64,000 nt of DNA from JACOXT01 sp964372855 (GTDB lineage: Bacteria > Patescibacteriota > Microgenomatia > Levybacterales > UBA12049). The position numbers and the translations under genes are program-made. The stretch lies in contig CAYJRY010000001.1 in assembly GCA_964372855.1 (NCBI GenBank), positions 1-64,000 on the forward strand, written 5' to 3'. Position 1 is the first letter of the stretch, and each line of letters starts with the position of its first letter. Positions 1 to 8,212 of this stretch are shown piece by piece. Under the pieces are notes generated by a model. That model saw only the letters and a list, made by a program, of their open reading frames with translations, made no database searches and was not told where the DNA came from.

Positions 1-263
1 CAATGGAAGTTACAGAATATCTTGCTCAAAGTAATGGAAATGGGCGTGTAGTATTAAAAGCTAGGGGGTTATCTTTAGGAGAACTGATTTTATATTTGGA
101 TAGAGAGCAAATTAAACGGTTCTTTGACGAAGCAACATGGAGAACAAGAGGAGTACATTCAAAAGATATGCCTAAACCAGAATGGTTTTTCGTACAAGAA
201 TTTATCGAAACACCTGGAGATAGATTTACTAGCTATAGATGGTGTTACACTCGATGGTATTAA
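1..263 (+). pseudogene. Fragment of an unidentified, possibly ATP-grasp-like protein
   Basis: An open frame enters from the left edge (first ATG at base 3) and runs to a stop at 261-263. Up to about base 240 the translation looks like real protein (VVLKARGLSLGEL early, then PEWFFVQEFIETPGDRFTSY). The last phrase resembles the nucleotide-binding part of ATP-grasp ligases. That is only a resemblance by eye. The final residues (CYTRWY) are out of frame with the HAD phosphatase sequence that occupies the same bases from about 235 on, so the frame is broken at its end. It is most likely the 5' part of a different gene joined to a phosphatase fragment, by rearrangement or by assembly error. Confidence 0.3.
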
Positions 264-543
264 CATTTGCCCACACATTCCAGAAGATAATTGCAATTGC
301 CGTAAACCTAAACTTGGTCTTATTGAGAAAGCTGTGCAAGACCATAATTTTGATCCTAAAGCAAGTTTTGTTATTGGTGATAAAGCAATCGATATTGAGA
401 TGGGACAAAATATGGGCTCACAAACTTTTTTGGTACGTACAGGTTATGGTGCTGAAGTTGAGAAACAAAATGTGGTTAAACCTGACTTTATCGTTGATGA
501 CCTTGAACAAGCTGCAAACATGATTGAGACAATTGTTGGATAA
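124..543 (+). pseudogene. C-terminal part of a GmhB-like HAD phosphatase
   Basis: From about residue 38 of this frame the sequence matches the C-terminal half of D-glycero-D-manno-heptose 1,7-bisphosphate phosphatase / histidinol-phosphatase HAD proteins. It has the zinc-type Cys-His-Cys-Cys cluster (C49, H51, C57, C59 in CPHIPEDNCNCRKPK) and the acidic loop VIGDKAID (D86). The N-terminal HAD motif DRDGT, expected about 100 residues earlier, is absent, and the upstream 110 bases in this frame do not look like HAD sequence. The gene is therefore truncated at its 5' end, with a junction near 235-242. As a GmhB it would remove the 7-phosphate of heptose bisphosphate, which fits the gmhA and hddA genes further along. 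In this state it is probably not functional. Confidence 0.6.
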
Positions 544-545
544 AT

Positions 546-1418
546 TCAATTATAATTTTTGTCAAGAAAATTTTTAAGGAAGTATTCTGTTGTTGATAGG
601 ATACTTTGATATTGTATCTGTCTTTTTCTCCTCATTAAAACACTATTTTTCTCGACAAATGTTTGTAGTTTTGGATGTTGATATCGCACTTTAAAACTGA
701 CTACTTTATAACCAAGTCTCATTGCTGTGATGATAGGGAAAATGATAGCATTGGACCAAATATCCATTTTTTGAATTTTGTCTTTAAATTGATAACTTTT
801 TTGAAAGATGTTAATTAATTTTGGATCATTTTTGAAAAACTTTGGCCCAAACCAAATATCCAATTCTTCTTCATCTTTGGAAATTAACTCATGTTCTTTA
901 AGCTTACTATTCCATCTCTTGTTTGCGGACTCTTCAATTTTGGCCTGAAAAGATGGATAAGTAGAAAAAGATTTCTTGTCTCTTTTCGGAACAACAATAT
1001 CTGCTTTGTTGTTTAATATGGGTATAACTGCTTGAGGTAAAGTATTTTTAATAATATCAATTTTTTCCGGTTCTAACCAGCAAATAACCTTGACTCCCTT
1101 CATTTTACTTGCTAGATTAAAGCCATATTGCCGACTAGGACTAAGTTTTTTGTTTTTAGAACGAATAACTTTGATTCCAATTCTGGTAATTTCTTTTATA
1201 AAAATACTAGAACTTCCTGCATCGATTAAGACAATTTGAAATTTTTTCTTTTTTGCTTCATTTAGCATTTCTATTGCTAAATCACCACGAATCTTGTCTA
1301 CCTTTAATTGTTCTATAGAGTTATTTTTAAGAACCCCCGGATACCAAAAAGGATAAAAAGTAGTAGTTACAATTGCTATAGTTCTAGTGGAAATATTAGT
1401 TTTAAGATTATTTAGCAT
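546..1418 (-). CDS. Glycosyltransferase-like protein (GT-A/GT2-like, uncertain)
   Basis: A 290-residue soluble protein. The middle resembles the nucleotide-binding half of GT2-like enzymes: a beta-strand phrase VLIDAGSSS, then SPSRQYGFNLASK where GT2 proteins have a GxARNxG segment, then ICWLEPEK where the metal-binding DxD would be. The DxD is therefore replaced by EPEK, which would be unusual for a metal-dependent GT-A enzyme. The C-terminal YQHPKLQTFVEKN is reminiscent of the end of mannosylglycerate-synthase-like proteins. Its start overlaps the stop of the HD-domain gene by 11 bases, so the two are cotranscribed. It converges on the phosphatase fragment with a 2-base gap. The family assignment rests on weak motifs. 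An inactive or metal-independent transferase is an alternative. Confidence 0.4.
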   Translation of the reverse strand: MLNNLKTNISTRTIAIVTTTFYPFWYPGVLKNNSIEQLKVDKIRGDLAIEMLNEAKKKKFQIVLIDAGSSSIFIKEITRIGIKVIRSKNKKLSPSRQYGFNLASKMKGVKVICWLEPEKIDIIKNTLPQAVIPILNNKADIVVPKRDKKSFSTYPSFQAKIEESANKRWNSKLKEHELISKDEEELDIWFGPKFFKNDPKLINIFQKSYQFKDKIQKMDIWSNAIIFPIITAMRLGYKVVSFKVRYQHPKLQTFVEKNSVLMRRKRQIQYQSILSTTEYFLKNFLDKNYN

Positions 1419-2241
1419 TCGTAATTGCCCATCTTATCTTTTGATCAACCAGCTGCGGGATTAAGAGGGGATCAACCATTTCTCCTGTTTTTTCCTTAAT
1501 TCTCTGAGCTAATCTTTGTTCGATTTGATGACTAACCACAGCCATTGCATCATGGTTATTCATGCCTTCAAAATCTGAACCATTTAATTCTTTTCCAATT
1601 TCTTCAGAAATCTTCCTATAAGTTGGTTTAGCTTTATTTTCTGCTGCGCGATAATCAATAATATTGGCCCAACGACCATGCCTATCTGTATAAATTGGTC
1701 TTACCCAATCGCTACCAACTGAACAGTCATCAACATAATGGACTATTAAATAAGCCAAATCTTCATCTGACAAAGTCTCTTTGTCCAAAATTCTTTTCGT
1801 TTCAATTAACTGAGGTGCATATCCGCCAGGAGAGCTAGCAAGTCTTATTACCAACTCGCTAAAACCTGCTGTTTTTAGCATATTTTCAGATTTTTTTTGT
1901 TCAGATTTAACTGCTGTTAAAGGTGAAGTTCCATTCTCGTTAGCAAGTCTTGTTACAGTAATTTCCTGCTTTTTATGGAAATCATGCAACACAGCTGCAA
2001 TTTTTATATAAGAAATTAAATCATCGGGCAACCCTACCCATCTTCCTAAAACATCCCCACGAGCAACTTCAACCAAACAATGCTCTGTTACATTGCCCCA
2101 ATCGCGTTTTAGCGTTTCTGGATTTTTTGCCAACTGCCCCGTGGCTTGGTGCATTCTTATCCCATCTCTAACGCTAAGCCCCACTCGTACCCAAAATCTT
2201 CTTTTCTTCTCAATTGGATTAGTTAATTGATCTTCTTTCAT
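1408..2241 (-). CDS. HD-domain metal-dependent phosphohydrolase-like protein
   Basis: A 277-residue protein with the HD superfamily layout: H54 in NVTEHCLVEVARG, the doublet H86-D87 in IAAVLHDFHKKQE, and a later Asp-rich stretch YVDDCSVGSDW near residues 168-178. These four positions normally bind one or two metals and hydrolyse phosphoester bonds in nucleotides or second messengers. The specific substrate cannot be read from the sequence. The start overlaps the SDR gene upstream by 4 bases (ATGA), and the stop overlaps the GT-like gene downstream, so it sits in a three-gene operon with a sugar SDR. It could hydrolyse a nucleotide by-product of glycan synthesis or be an unrelated passenger. 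Confidence 0.6.
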   Translation of the reverse strand: MKEDQLTNPIEKKRRFWVRVGLSVRDGIRMHQATGQLAKNPETLKRDWGNVTEHCLVEVARGDVLGRWVGLPDDLISYIKIAAVLHDFHKKQEITVTRLANENGTSPLTAVKSEQKKSENMLKTAGFSELVIRLASSPGGYAPQLIETKRILDKETLSDEDLAYLIVHYVDDCSVGSDWVRPIYTDRHGRWANIIDYRAAENKAKPTYRKISEEIGKELNGSDFEGMNNHDAMAVVSHQIEQRLAQRIKEKTGEMVDPLLIPQLVDQKIRWAITNAK

Positions 2242-2981
2242 GTTATTGATCTTATGAATTCACCTATAACCTCCCATGAAGTCTTTTTAAAGGACACAAG
2301 CACTTGAGATGCCTTTTTATTATCTATATCTCCTGCATTGTATATATAATTTCCAAAACAAACTTTATTACCAAGTAATTCTGATATTTGGAAAAGGCTA
2401 ATATTTTTTGACGATGACAAATTATATACTCCCTGCAAATTTTTATCAATACCAATCTTTACAAATTCTAATATATCTTTGTGTAAAATAAAATTAAATA
2501 CGGATTCGGAAGATAAAGTGAGTTTTGGATTTTTTTCTTTCATTATTTTTATCAAACTATTCTCTCTGATGTCTTTACCAAGAAGCGCTGAACATCTTAG
2601 TATCAAAAAGTTCTGACAAAGATTTTGAATTAAGCTTTCTGACATAATCTTGGTTATTGCATAAATGCCGGATATTTGATTTATATCTATTACTTCATTT
2701 TCAGAATGTTTTCTATTATCTTTTGGATACACATCAACTGATGAAATATAGACAAATTTTTTATGTGGAATGTTGGCTAATTTTTTTGTTAAAAATACAT
2801 TGTCTAAAAGATATTGATAAAGATTTTTGGAATTAATCTCGCGTGTTTGATTAAACGCGCAATGAATAATTACATCTGTTTCTTTAACATTCATTCCATC
2901 TCTATTAAAAGAAACTCCCCCTAATTGATCATGAAGATACTTGCCTAAACCACTTCCGGAACCTGTAATTAAATAATTCAC
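2238..2981 (-). CDS. NAD(P)-dependent epimerase/reductase-like SDR (short)
   Basis: A 247-residue atypical or extended SDR. It has an N-terminal Rossmann glycine motif (TGSGSGLGKYL, residues 6-16), the strand-4 phrase YISSVDVYP and the catalytic pair Y107-xxx-K111 (YAITK). At 247 residues it is shorter than the usual 300-330 of nucleotide-sugar epimerases, because the C-terminal substrate domain is reduced. It is probably a nucleotide-sugar 4-ketoreductase of the RmlD type. The substrate is unknown. The start codon is GTG, preceded by an extended -10 box only 7 bases away. It is the first gene of the three-gene operon running down to 546. Confidence 0.65.
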   Translation of the reverse strand: MNYLITGSGSGLGKYLHDQLGGVSFNRDGMNVKETDVIIHCAFNQTREINSKNLYQYLLDNVFLTKKLANIPHKKFVYISSVDVYPKDNRKHSENEVIDINQISGIYAITKIMSESLIQNLCQNFLILRCSALLGKDIRENSLIKIMKEKNPKLTLSSESVFNFILHKDILEFVKIGIDKNLQGVYNLSSSKNISLFQISELLGNKVCFGNYIYNAGDIDNKKASQVLVSFKKTSWEVIGEFIRSIT

Positions 2982-2988
2982 GAAATAT

Positions 2989-2997
2989 ATTATAACA
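2989..2997 (-). promoter_or_regulatory. Extended -10 promoter, candidate leaderless start
   Basis: On the minus strand TGTTATAAT reads as a TGN extended -10 with a perfect TATAAT (2994-2989). The GTG start at 2981 lies 7 bases downstream, so transcription would begin at or next to the start codon. No Shine-Dalgarno sequence fits in that space. Start-site mapping would be needed to prove a leaderless mRNA. Confidence 0.4.
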
Positions 2998-3003
2998 TTA
3001 TCT

Positions 3004-3032
3004 TTGAAAGAAAGATTAAAAAATGATAGGAT
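3004..3032 (+). promoter_or_regulatory. Sigma-70-type promoter for the IMPase-family gene
   Basis: TTGAAA (3004-3009), a 17-base spacer, and TAGGAT (3027-3032) preceded by TGA form a good -35 / extended -10 promoter. Transcription would start near 3039, about 27 bases before the ATG at 3066. It is divergent from the minus-strand promoter at 2989-2997. Confidence 0.5.
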
Positions 3033-3065
3033 ACGAGAATTAAGAGATTACATTTTCCACGATAT

Positions 3066-3977
3066 ATGAGAAACTCAAAAGAAGCTAAAAATGGTGAATC
3101 TATTGTTGGCACATACTCCAAAGAGAAAACTGATCAAGTTGTAGAAATTGGAATTTTGGCACTCAGAGCAGCTAAGTCTGTACATGATCGGCTAGGTGAA
3201 GATGGCCTAACAGTAGTTCCCTCGCTTAATCAATTTGGCGAGCAAGCTTTAAAAGCTGATATTGAAACAGAAAAAGCAGTGTTAGAAGCTCTAAGAAAAT
3301 CTGGGTTACCAATCAGGGTTGTCTCCGAAGAGCATGGCACTACAGATCTTTCTGGAAAACCTGAATTCCTAGGAATACTTGATGGCATTGACGGAACGTC
3401 CCAATATAGAGAAGGCAGGAACAAGCTTAGATATGCAACTATGCTAGGAATAGCGTTTGGGGCAGATCCAAGATATAAAGATTATTTATTCTCAGGTTTT
3501 ATGGAACATTCAACTAACAGGTTATGGATTGGGCTGAGAGGACAAGGAGGCTTCTTAGTTGACTCAGACGGCAATAGAACCCAAATCCATACATCGGATA
3601 AAACAATTTTTGATGAATCAGCTCAAATTTATGCGCTCACACCTAAATATAGTGATACAGCTAAGAAATATTTGACAAATCTTACAGAAAATTTTCAGAC
3701 CCATACTATTGTAAGTTTAGCCATATCATATGCGGATGTAGCCTCAGGTAAGGCTGATCTGGAGGTAGGAGTAACTAGAAAACGTAACTTAGAACAGATG
3801 ATTGCTTATGGATTGATTACAGAAGCAGGAGGAGTAATGGTTGATATAAATGAGAAAAGTATTGCTAACCAAAAATACTTAAGTTGGGGACAAAAAAGAG
3901 CTCTTCTTTACGTTACTGCCGCAACACAAGAGCTAGCCAGGAGTTTTATAAAAAACTGCTTTGCTACTTCTGTCTAA
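3066..3977 (+). CDS. Inositol-monophosphatase-family sugar phosphatase
   Basis: A 303-residue member of the lithium-sensitive phosphatase family (IMPase, FBPase, CysQ). Metal-site motifs are visible: a Glu pair E88-E89 (VVSEEHG) and the loop D106-G-I-D109-G-T. The third motif, normally WDxAAG, reads NLEQMIAYGLITEAGG, so the usual Asp is replaced by Glu. It would remove a phosphate from a sugar phosphate, inositol phosphate or PAP. In this setting a sugar 1-phosphate is plausible but unproven. It is a monocistronic plus-strand gene with its own promoter. Its 3' end overlaps the convergent epimerase gene by 14 bases. Confidence 0.75.
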   Translation: MRNSKEAKNGESIVGTYSKEKTDQVVEIGILALRAAKSVHDRLGEDGLTVVPSLNQFGEQALKADIETEKAVLEALRKSGLPIRVVSEEHGTTDLSGKPEFLGILDGIDGTSQYREGRNKLRYATMLGIAFGADPRYKDYLFSGFMEHSTNRLWIGLRGQGGFLVDSDGNRTQIHTSDKTIFDESAQIYALTPKYSDTAKKYLTNLTENFQTHTIVSLAISYADVASGKADLEVGVTRKRNLEQMIAYGLITEAGGVMVDINEKSIANQKYLSWGQKRALLYVTAATQELARSFIKNCFATSV

Positions 3978-4953
3978 AAACATTATACCTCTTATTTAAA
4001 TTGGCCTTGTTTTTTAAGTACCACTCTATGGTCTCTTTTATTCCTTGCTCAAGTGAGATGCTTGGTTTAAATCCAAGAAATTTTTTTGCGCGTGTGGTAT
4101 CCATCAGTCTTTTCTTATCACCTGTAGGCTTATTTTTATCCCAAACAATTTTGACCGGCCCTTTTGAAACATACTTGGCAATCGTCTCTGCAATTTGTTT
4201 TATTGTCACACCACGACCACTACCTAAATTAACTGGTTCATTAATTCCTTTTTCCAAAGCCAATATCATTCCGCGGGCAACATCCCGGCAATAGATAAAA
4301 TCGCGAATCGGCGTCCCATCCCCCCAGACCACAAGCGGATTTTCTCCGCCTAGTGCGCGAGCGATTAGGGATGGTATTACCATGGCATTCTCAGGATCGA
4401 AATTGTCGTTGGGACCGTAGACATTTGCTGGTCTTACGATACAAATCTTATCCCAACCGTATTCTATTCTATAAGCTTCTGCTTGAAGTTCTCCCATTCG
4501 TTTTGCCCATCCGGCAAATTTGTCATTAACAGATGGAAAAGTTTTCCAGACCGAATCTTCATGAAAAACTTTAGATGGGGCATATACTCCAATGGTACTC
4601 GTGTAAAGAAAGCGTTTGACGCCACAGCGTCTAGCCGCCTCCATCATATTGGTATTAAAAAGAATTGTGGGAACAAAGAAACTTGCCGGGCGCTCGGATG
4701 TCATTTTCGGAGACCCTTTTATACCGGCAAGATGGAATACATAATCCATTCCTTTTGTTACTTTCAGACAATTATTAATGTCTGTAAGATCCATCCTTAA
4801 AAATTCAGCTTTGGCATGTGCACGTGATCGATCATCCAAAGAAACAATTGTCACCTTGGCTCCTTTCTCAATAAGCATTTCAACCAGAGGTCTTCCTATT
4901 AAACCAGTCCCGCCTGTGACGAGTATTTTTTTACCCTTGTAAAAAGAGCTCAT
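3964..4953 (-). CDS. GDP-L-fucose-synthase-like SDR, canonical Tyr missing
   Basis: A 329-residue extended SDR. It starts with LVTGGTGLIGRP (Rossmann), has TSTIGVYAP, and contains RPANVYGPNDNFDPENAMV, very close to the NxYGPNDNFxPENSHVIPALI signature of GDP-L-fucose synthase (Fcl/WcaG). Fcl and its relative ColC epimerise and reduce GDP-4-keto-6-deoxyhexoses. In the catalytic segment FAGWAKRMGE the Lys is present, but the residue four before it is Ala, not Tyr. Its ATG overlaps the stop of the neighbouring SDR by 4 bases. It is the last gene of the ColD-like / SDR / SDR operon, so it probably finishes a GDP-deoxysugar. The exact product is unknown. Confidence 0.7.
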   Translation of the reverse strand: MSSFYKGKKILVTGGTGLIGRPLVEMLIEKGAKVTIVSLDDRSRAHAKAEFLRMDLTDINNCLKVTKGMDYVFHLAGIKGSPKMTSERPASFFVPTILFNTNMMEAARRCGVKRFLYTSTIGVYAPSKVFHEDSVWKTFPSVNDKFAGWAKRMGELQAEAYRIEYGWDKICIVRPANVYGPNDNFDPENAMVIPSLIARALGGENPLVVWGDGTPIRDFIYCRDVARGMILALEKGINEPVNLGSGRGVTIKQIAETIAKYVSKGPVKIVWDKNKPTGDKKRLMDTTRAKKFLGFKPSISLEQGIKETIEWYLKNKANLNKRYNVFRQK

Positions 4954-5894
4954 AAAATATTCTCTTTATACCACTCAATTGTTTTTCTAATTCCTTTTTC
5001 AAGAGAAGTTTTAGGTCTAAAGTTATATTTTTTCTTTGCTTTATCAATATTAACAGCTAAGTTAAATTTAATTGTAGGTTTTGAGGTATCAAACTCAAGC
5101 TTCATTTTTTTACCTGATGCCTCAATTATCTTGCCTACAACTTCTTTCACAGAAAAAGACTTACCCAAGCCTACATTGATTAACTCAAATCGAGCTTTTT
5201 GCTTCATCAAAATAATTTCAACAAAATCAACTAAGTCAGAAACATAAAGTAAATCTCTTTTTTCTGATCCCTTCCCCCAAACAATAATTTTATCGTCGGA
5301 AGATTTTAACACTTTAGTAATTGTTGCTCCAAGAAAATGAGATTTATCCAAATCGTATTTATCAAAGGGTCCATAAATATTTGAGTGTCTTATGGCAGTG
5401 TATTTTGTATTGGAAATCCTTGAGTAAAATTCGCACATTTTCTCAAGATATACTTTCGTCCACCCAACACCAAAATATTTATCCGTAATTTCGTAGTTAA
5501 AATCTTGTTCTTTAACAGGAGTATTTTTGCTCGGATACATTACTGTGCAGCTGAAAAAAATGACATGTTTTACTTTATTATCAAAGCATGATTTAAAAAT
5601 TAAACTATTCATAATGGCATTATCTGTTACGTGAATGTATGGTTTTGTGACTATATCTTTTGATCCTGAGGTGACTGCTGCTCCCTGGATTACAATATCC
5701 TTTCCCTTTATTATTTGATTAACTTCATTTTCCTCTGTTAAATCAACACGACTCAATGAAACTCCTTTTATATTAGGCTTCGTTCCAAAATAAGTGCCAT
5801 ATACCTTCATATCGCTTCTTTTTGCCAGTCTTTCTGCAATATTTCTACCAACGAACCCACTCGCCCCACAAATTAATATTTTTGTCTTTTTCAT
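4950..5894 (-). CDS. GDP-L-fucose-synthase-like SDR (second copy)
   Basis: A 314-residue extended SDR with ICGASGFVGRN at the N terminus and RHSNIYGPFDKYDLDKSHF, again matching the Fcl-type NIYGPxDxxxxxxSHxxxA segment. The catalytic region reads YFGVGWTKVYLEK. The Lys is present, but the position four residues before it is Val, and the nearest Tyr is seven residues before. I recall this phrase as typical of one SDR subfamily, so the shift may be a subfamily trait. It is linked by 4-base overlaps to the PLP enzyme upstream and to the other Fcl-like gene downstream. Two adjacent paralogues suggest separate epimerase and reductase steps after 3-dehydration. Confidence 0.7.
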   Translation of the reverse strand: MKKTKILICGASGFVGRNIAERLAKRSDMKVYGTYFGTKPNIKGVSLSRVDLTEENEVNQIIKGKDIVIQGAAVTSGSKDIVTKPYIHVTDNAIMNSLIFKSCFDNKVKHVIFFSCTVMYPSKNTPVKEQDFNYEITDKYFGVGWTKVYLEKMCEFYSRISNTKYTAIRHSNIYGPFDKYDLDKSHFLGATITKVLKSSDDKIIVWGKGSEKRDLLYVSDLVDFVEIILMKQKARFELINVGLGKSFSVKEVVGKIIEASGKKMKLEFDTSKPTIKFNLAVNIDKAKKKYNFRPKTSLEKGIRKTIEWYKENIL

Positions 5895-7081
5895 TTTGAA
5901 CTTTTTAGATTATTGAGGATCTCGCACAACTTATAAATTTTCTTTTCTTCTAAGGTTGGATAGTTACCAATATAAAATCCATAAAAGTGTATGTGGTCAA
6001 CATTTGGATATTTTTTGTACTCTTGATCACCAACGATTTTGCGCAAATAAGGCTGTCTCAACTGATTTCCTCCGCCTGAGGTACCCCTTCGAAATTCAAC
6101 GCCCCAATATCTAAGCGTCTTCATAACTTTTTCTGCAAATGCCGGATTAGGTTTTTTTATAACCAGTACAAAAGCATAGTTGCAGCTTCCCTCAAGCTCA
6201 AAGTCTGTTTGGTATATGTTAGGATCAAGGTTTGATAAAAATATTTTTAAATTTCTTGAACGAATTTTATTGTTTTTATCAAGTCTTTTAAGACCAGATA
6301 TTCCTATGACAGCGCTTATTTCGTTGGAACGCATATTATATGCTGGGTATGCAAAAATAAAATCTGGATTTAGATCCGGATATTTTTTTTGATAAGCAAG
6401 TTTTAACGACTGGGAGTCTGCCTCGCGTACCATTCCATGAGCGCGAAGCATTCTTACAATTTCGTAGATATCCGGATCATTTGTCGAGACCATTCCGCCT
6501 TCAATAGTGCTCATATGATGCGCGTAGTAGAAAGAAAAATTCGATATAAGACCAAATGTGCCGACCTTTCTGCCTTTGAAAGTTGCTCCGTGAGATTCAC
6601 AAGCATCTTCAATAAGAGAAATCTTCCTTGCGCGCAGTGTGTCTAATAATTTTTGAGTGAGAGCGTTGTATCCCAAGATATGCGTCATGAAGACAGCTTT
6701 AGTATTGCGGTTAATTTTTTTCAAAACTTGCTCGTTATCCATCCCAAGCGTCCTTGGATTTATATCAACAAATACCGGTTTGAAACCGCTTTGAATAACT
6801 GATGCGATATCAGATACCCAAGTTAACGGAGGAACTATTATCTCACCTAAGCCATACATTTCCCGAATTGCTAAAATGCTTAAGAGATTGGCTGATGCAC
6901 CCGAGTTAACCAATACGCTATATTTAACCCCTAGCCATCTAGACCATTCCTCTTCAAATTTTCGTACATTTTTTCCTTGTGTGAGAATTAGATTGTCACT
7001 AGATTTTAAAAATTTTACAACAGCATCTAAATCTGTCCTTGTTATATTATCTTCCATGAGTTTCCAGTTTAATTTTTTCAT
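5891..7081 (-). CDS. ColD-like PLP 3-dehydratase (DegT fold, Lys to His)
   Basis: A 396-residue DegT/DnrJ/StrS-fold enzyme. At the position of the usual PLP-binding Lys it has His188 (FSFYYAHHMSTIEGGM). That is the hallmark of GDP-4-keto-6-deoxy-D-mannose 3-dehydratase (ColD), where His188 removes the proton at C3. It is not an ordinary aminotransferase. No cluster of Cys residues for an iron-sulfur centre is visible, which again fits ColD rather than RfbH/E1. The known reaction makes GDP-4-keto-3,6-dideoxymannose, the colitose precursor. The upstream GMD-like and heptose genes allow a heptose substrate instead. It is first in its three-gene operon, with AAGGAGG 13 bases upstream of the ATG. 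Confidence 0.8.
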   Translation of the reverse strand: MKKLNWKLMEDNITRTDLDAVVKFLKSSDNLILTQGKNVRKFEEEWSRWLGVKYSVLVNSGASANLLSILAIREMYGLGEIIVPPLTWVSDIASVIQSGFKPVFVDINPRTLGMDNEQVLKKINRNTKAVFMTHILGYNALTQKLLDTLRARKISLIEDACESHGATFKGRKVGTFGLISNFSFYYAHHMSTIEGGMVSTNDPDIYEIVRMLRAHGMVREADSQSLKLAYQKKYPDLNPDFIFAYPAYNMRSNEISAVIGISGLKRLDKNNKIRSRNLKIFLSNLDPNIYQTDFELEGSCNYAFVLVIKKPNPAFAEKVMKTLRYWGVEFRRGTSGGGNQLRQPYLRKIVGDQEYKKYPNVDHIHFYGFYIGNYPTLEEKKIYKLCEILNNLKSSK

Positions 7082-7094
7082 CTCGTTTGAAAGC

Positions 7095-7101
7095 CCTCCT
7101 T
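7095..7101 (-). promoter_or_regulatory. Strong Shine-Dalgarno of the ColD-like gene
   Basis: On the minus strand TAAGGAGGG lies upstream of the ATG at 7081. The core AAGGAGG is 13 bases from the start, longer than the usual 6-9. It is one of the few strong ribosome-binding sites in the window and supports the start chosen. Confidence 0.55.
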
Positions 7102-7164
7102 ACAAGGTAAAAAACTAACGAATAGCCAAACTTTATTAAAACATAACTTTCTAATTAAATTCAT

Positions 7165-8211
7165 TTAAAAAGGTCCTTTAAATTCAATTTCTTTCAAATC
7201 AACTTGCTCCGATGGAACCCACTTATTTTTTCGTCCATTCACTAAATCAAAAGCAGCGGAGGCAATGTCGCTTCCATCAGGGTAATAAATTTTTTCAAGT
7301 GGAGGAGTCGGAGGACACGTAACAGGAGCAAAACCCATACGATGAACTTTTATTTCTCTTTTTCCTTGTAATTTTTCTAAAACCGAAGAAATAATTTCAC
7401 TGCCTGCCCCGCACCTTATCCAGTCGTTGTCCACAACAATTAATCTACCAGTTTTATTTACAGATGCAACAATCGTATTAATATCGAGTGGAGACAACCA
7501 AATTGGGTCTATTACCTCTGCTTTGATCCCTACACTTTCAAGATACCGCGCAGCTTTCTGGCATTCAAGTTGCATATAAGAAATTCCAACAAGAGTTATA
7601 TCTGTACCTTTTACCGTAATCCTTGCTTTACCTGGAGGAACTGTATATGACTTTTTAGGAACATATCCTTTTTGAAAATGCAGAATTCTATGTTCAATAT
7701 AAATTACAGGATTATTATCTCTTAGGGCTTGAGTAAGACAGCCTTTAGCGTCGAACGGGGTGGTGGGTGCAACTACTTTTAAACCCGGAACATGCATAAA
7801 AAATGAGTATAAGCTTTGGGAATGTTGTGCGCCTTGGCCCCAACTTTTTCCTATCATCGAACGTACAACTAACGGAATATGAACTTGACCTCCATACATA
7901 TAGTGGCTTTTGGCGGCAATGTTGATAATCTGATTCATCGCAAGCATCATAAAATCCATACGAATATGTATATGGATGGGCCGCAACCCAGCTTGTGCCA
8001 TACCTATTGCAACACCGGTCATGGCGTCCTCTGAAAGCGGGGTCCCGAATACGCGTTCATGTCCATACTTTTGGACCAAACCGAGAGTTGTCCCTTGAAT
8101 AGCTTTTGGATCATCGACATCAAGACCAAAAACAACAACAGATTTGTCTTTTGCCATTTCTTGATCGCTTGCTTCGCGTATCGCTTCAATAAAAGTGAGA
8201 TTTCGCTTCAT
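7165..8211 (-). CDS. ThDP enzyme, E1 beta subunit-like (pyruvate dehydrogenase type)
   Basis: A 348-residue protein resembling the beta subunit of two-subunit 2-oxo-acid dehydrogenase E1 enzymes. It has GTPLSEDAMTGVAIGMA (containing the Glu that activates ThDP), GGQVHIPLVVRS, HSQSLYSFFMHVPGLKVV and NPVIYIEHR. The start at 8211 follows the alpha-subunit stop by one base. An upstream in-frame ATG at 8316 would add 35 residues lying inside the alpha gene and is rejected. No E2 or E3 gene is nearby, so a full dehydrogenase complex is unlikely here. Avilamycin (AviB1/B2) and trioxacarcin sugar clusters contain comparable pairs that add a two-carbon branch to a nucleotide sugar. That role is inferred here. 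Confidence 0.8.
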   Translation of the reverse strand: MKRNLTFIEAIREASDQEMAKDKSVVVFGLDVDDPKAIQGTTLGLVQKYGHERVFGTPLSEDAMTGVAIGMAQAGLRPIHIHIRMDFMMLAMNQIINIAAKSHYMYGGQVHIPLVVRSMIGKSWGQGAQHSQSLYSFFMHVPGLKVVAPTTPFDAKGCLTQALRDNNPVIYIEHRILHFQKGYVPKKSYTVPPGKARITVKGTDITLVGISYMQLECQKAARYLESVGIKAEVIDPIWLSPLDINTIVASVNKTGRLIVVDNDWIRCGAGSEIISSVLEKLQGKREIKVHRMGFAPVTCPPTPPLEKIYYPDGSDIASAAFDLVNGRKNKWVPSEQVDLKEIEFKGPF

Positions 8212-8212
8212 A

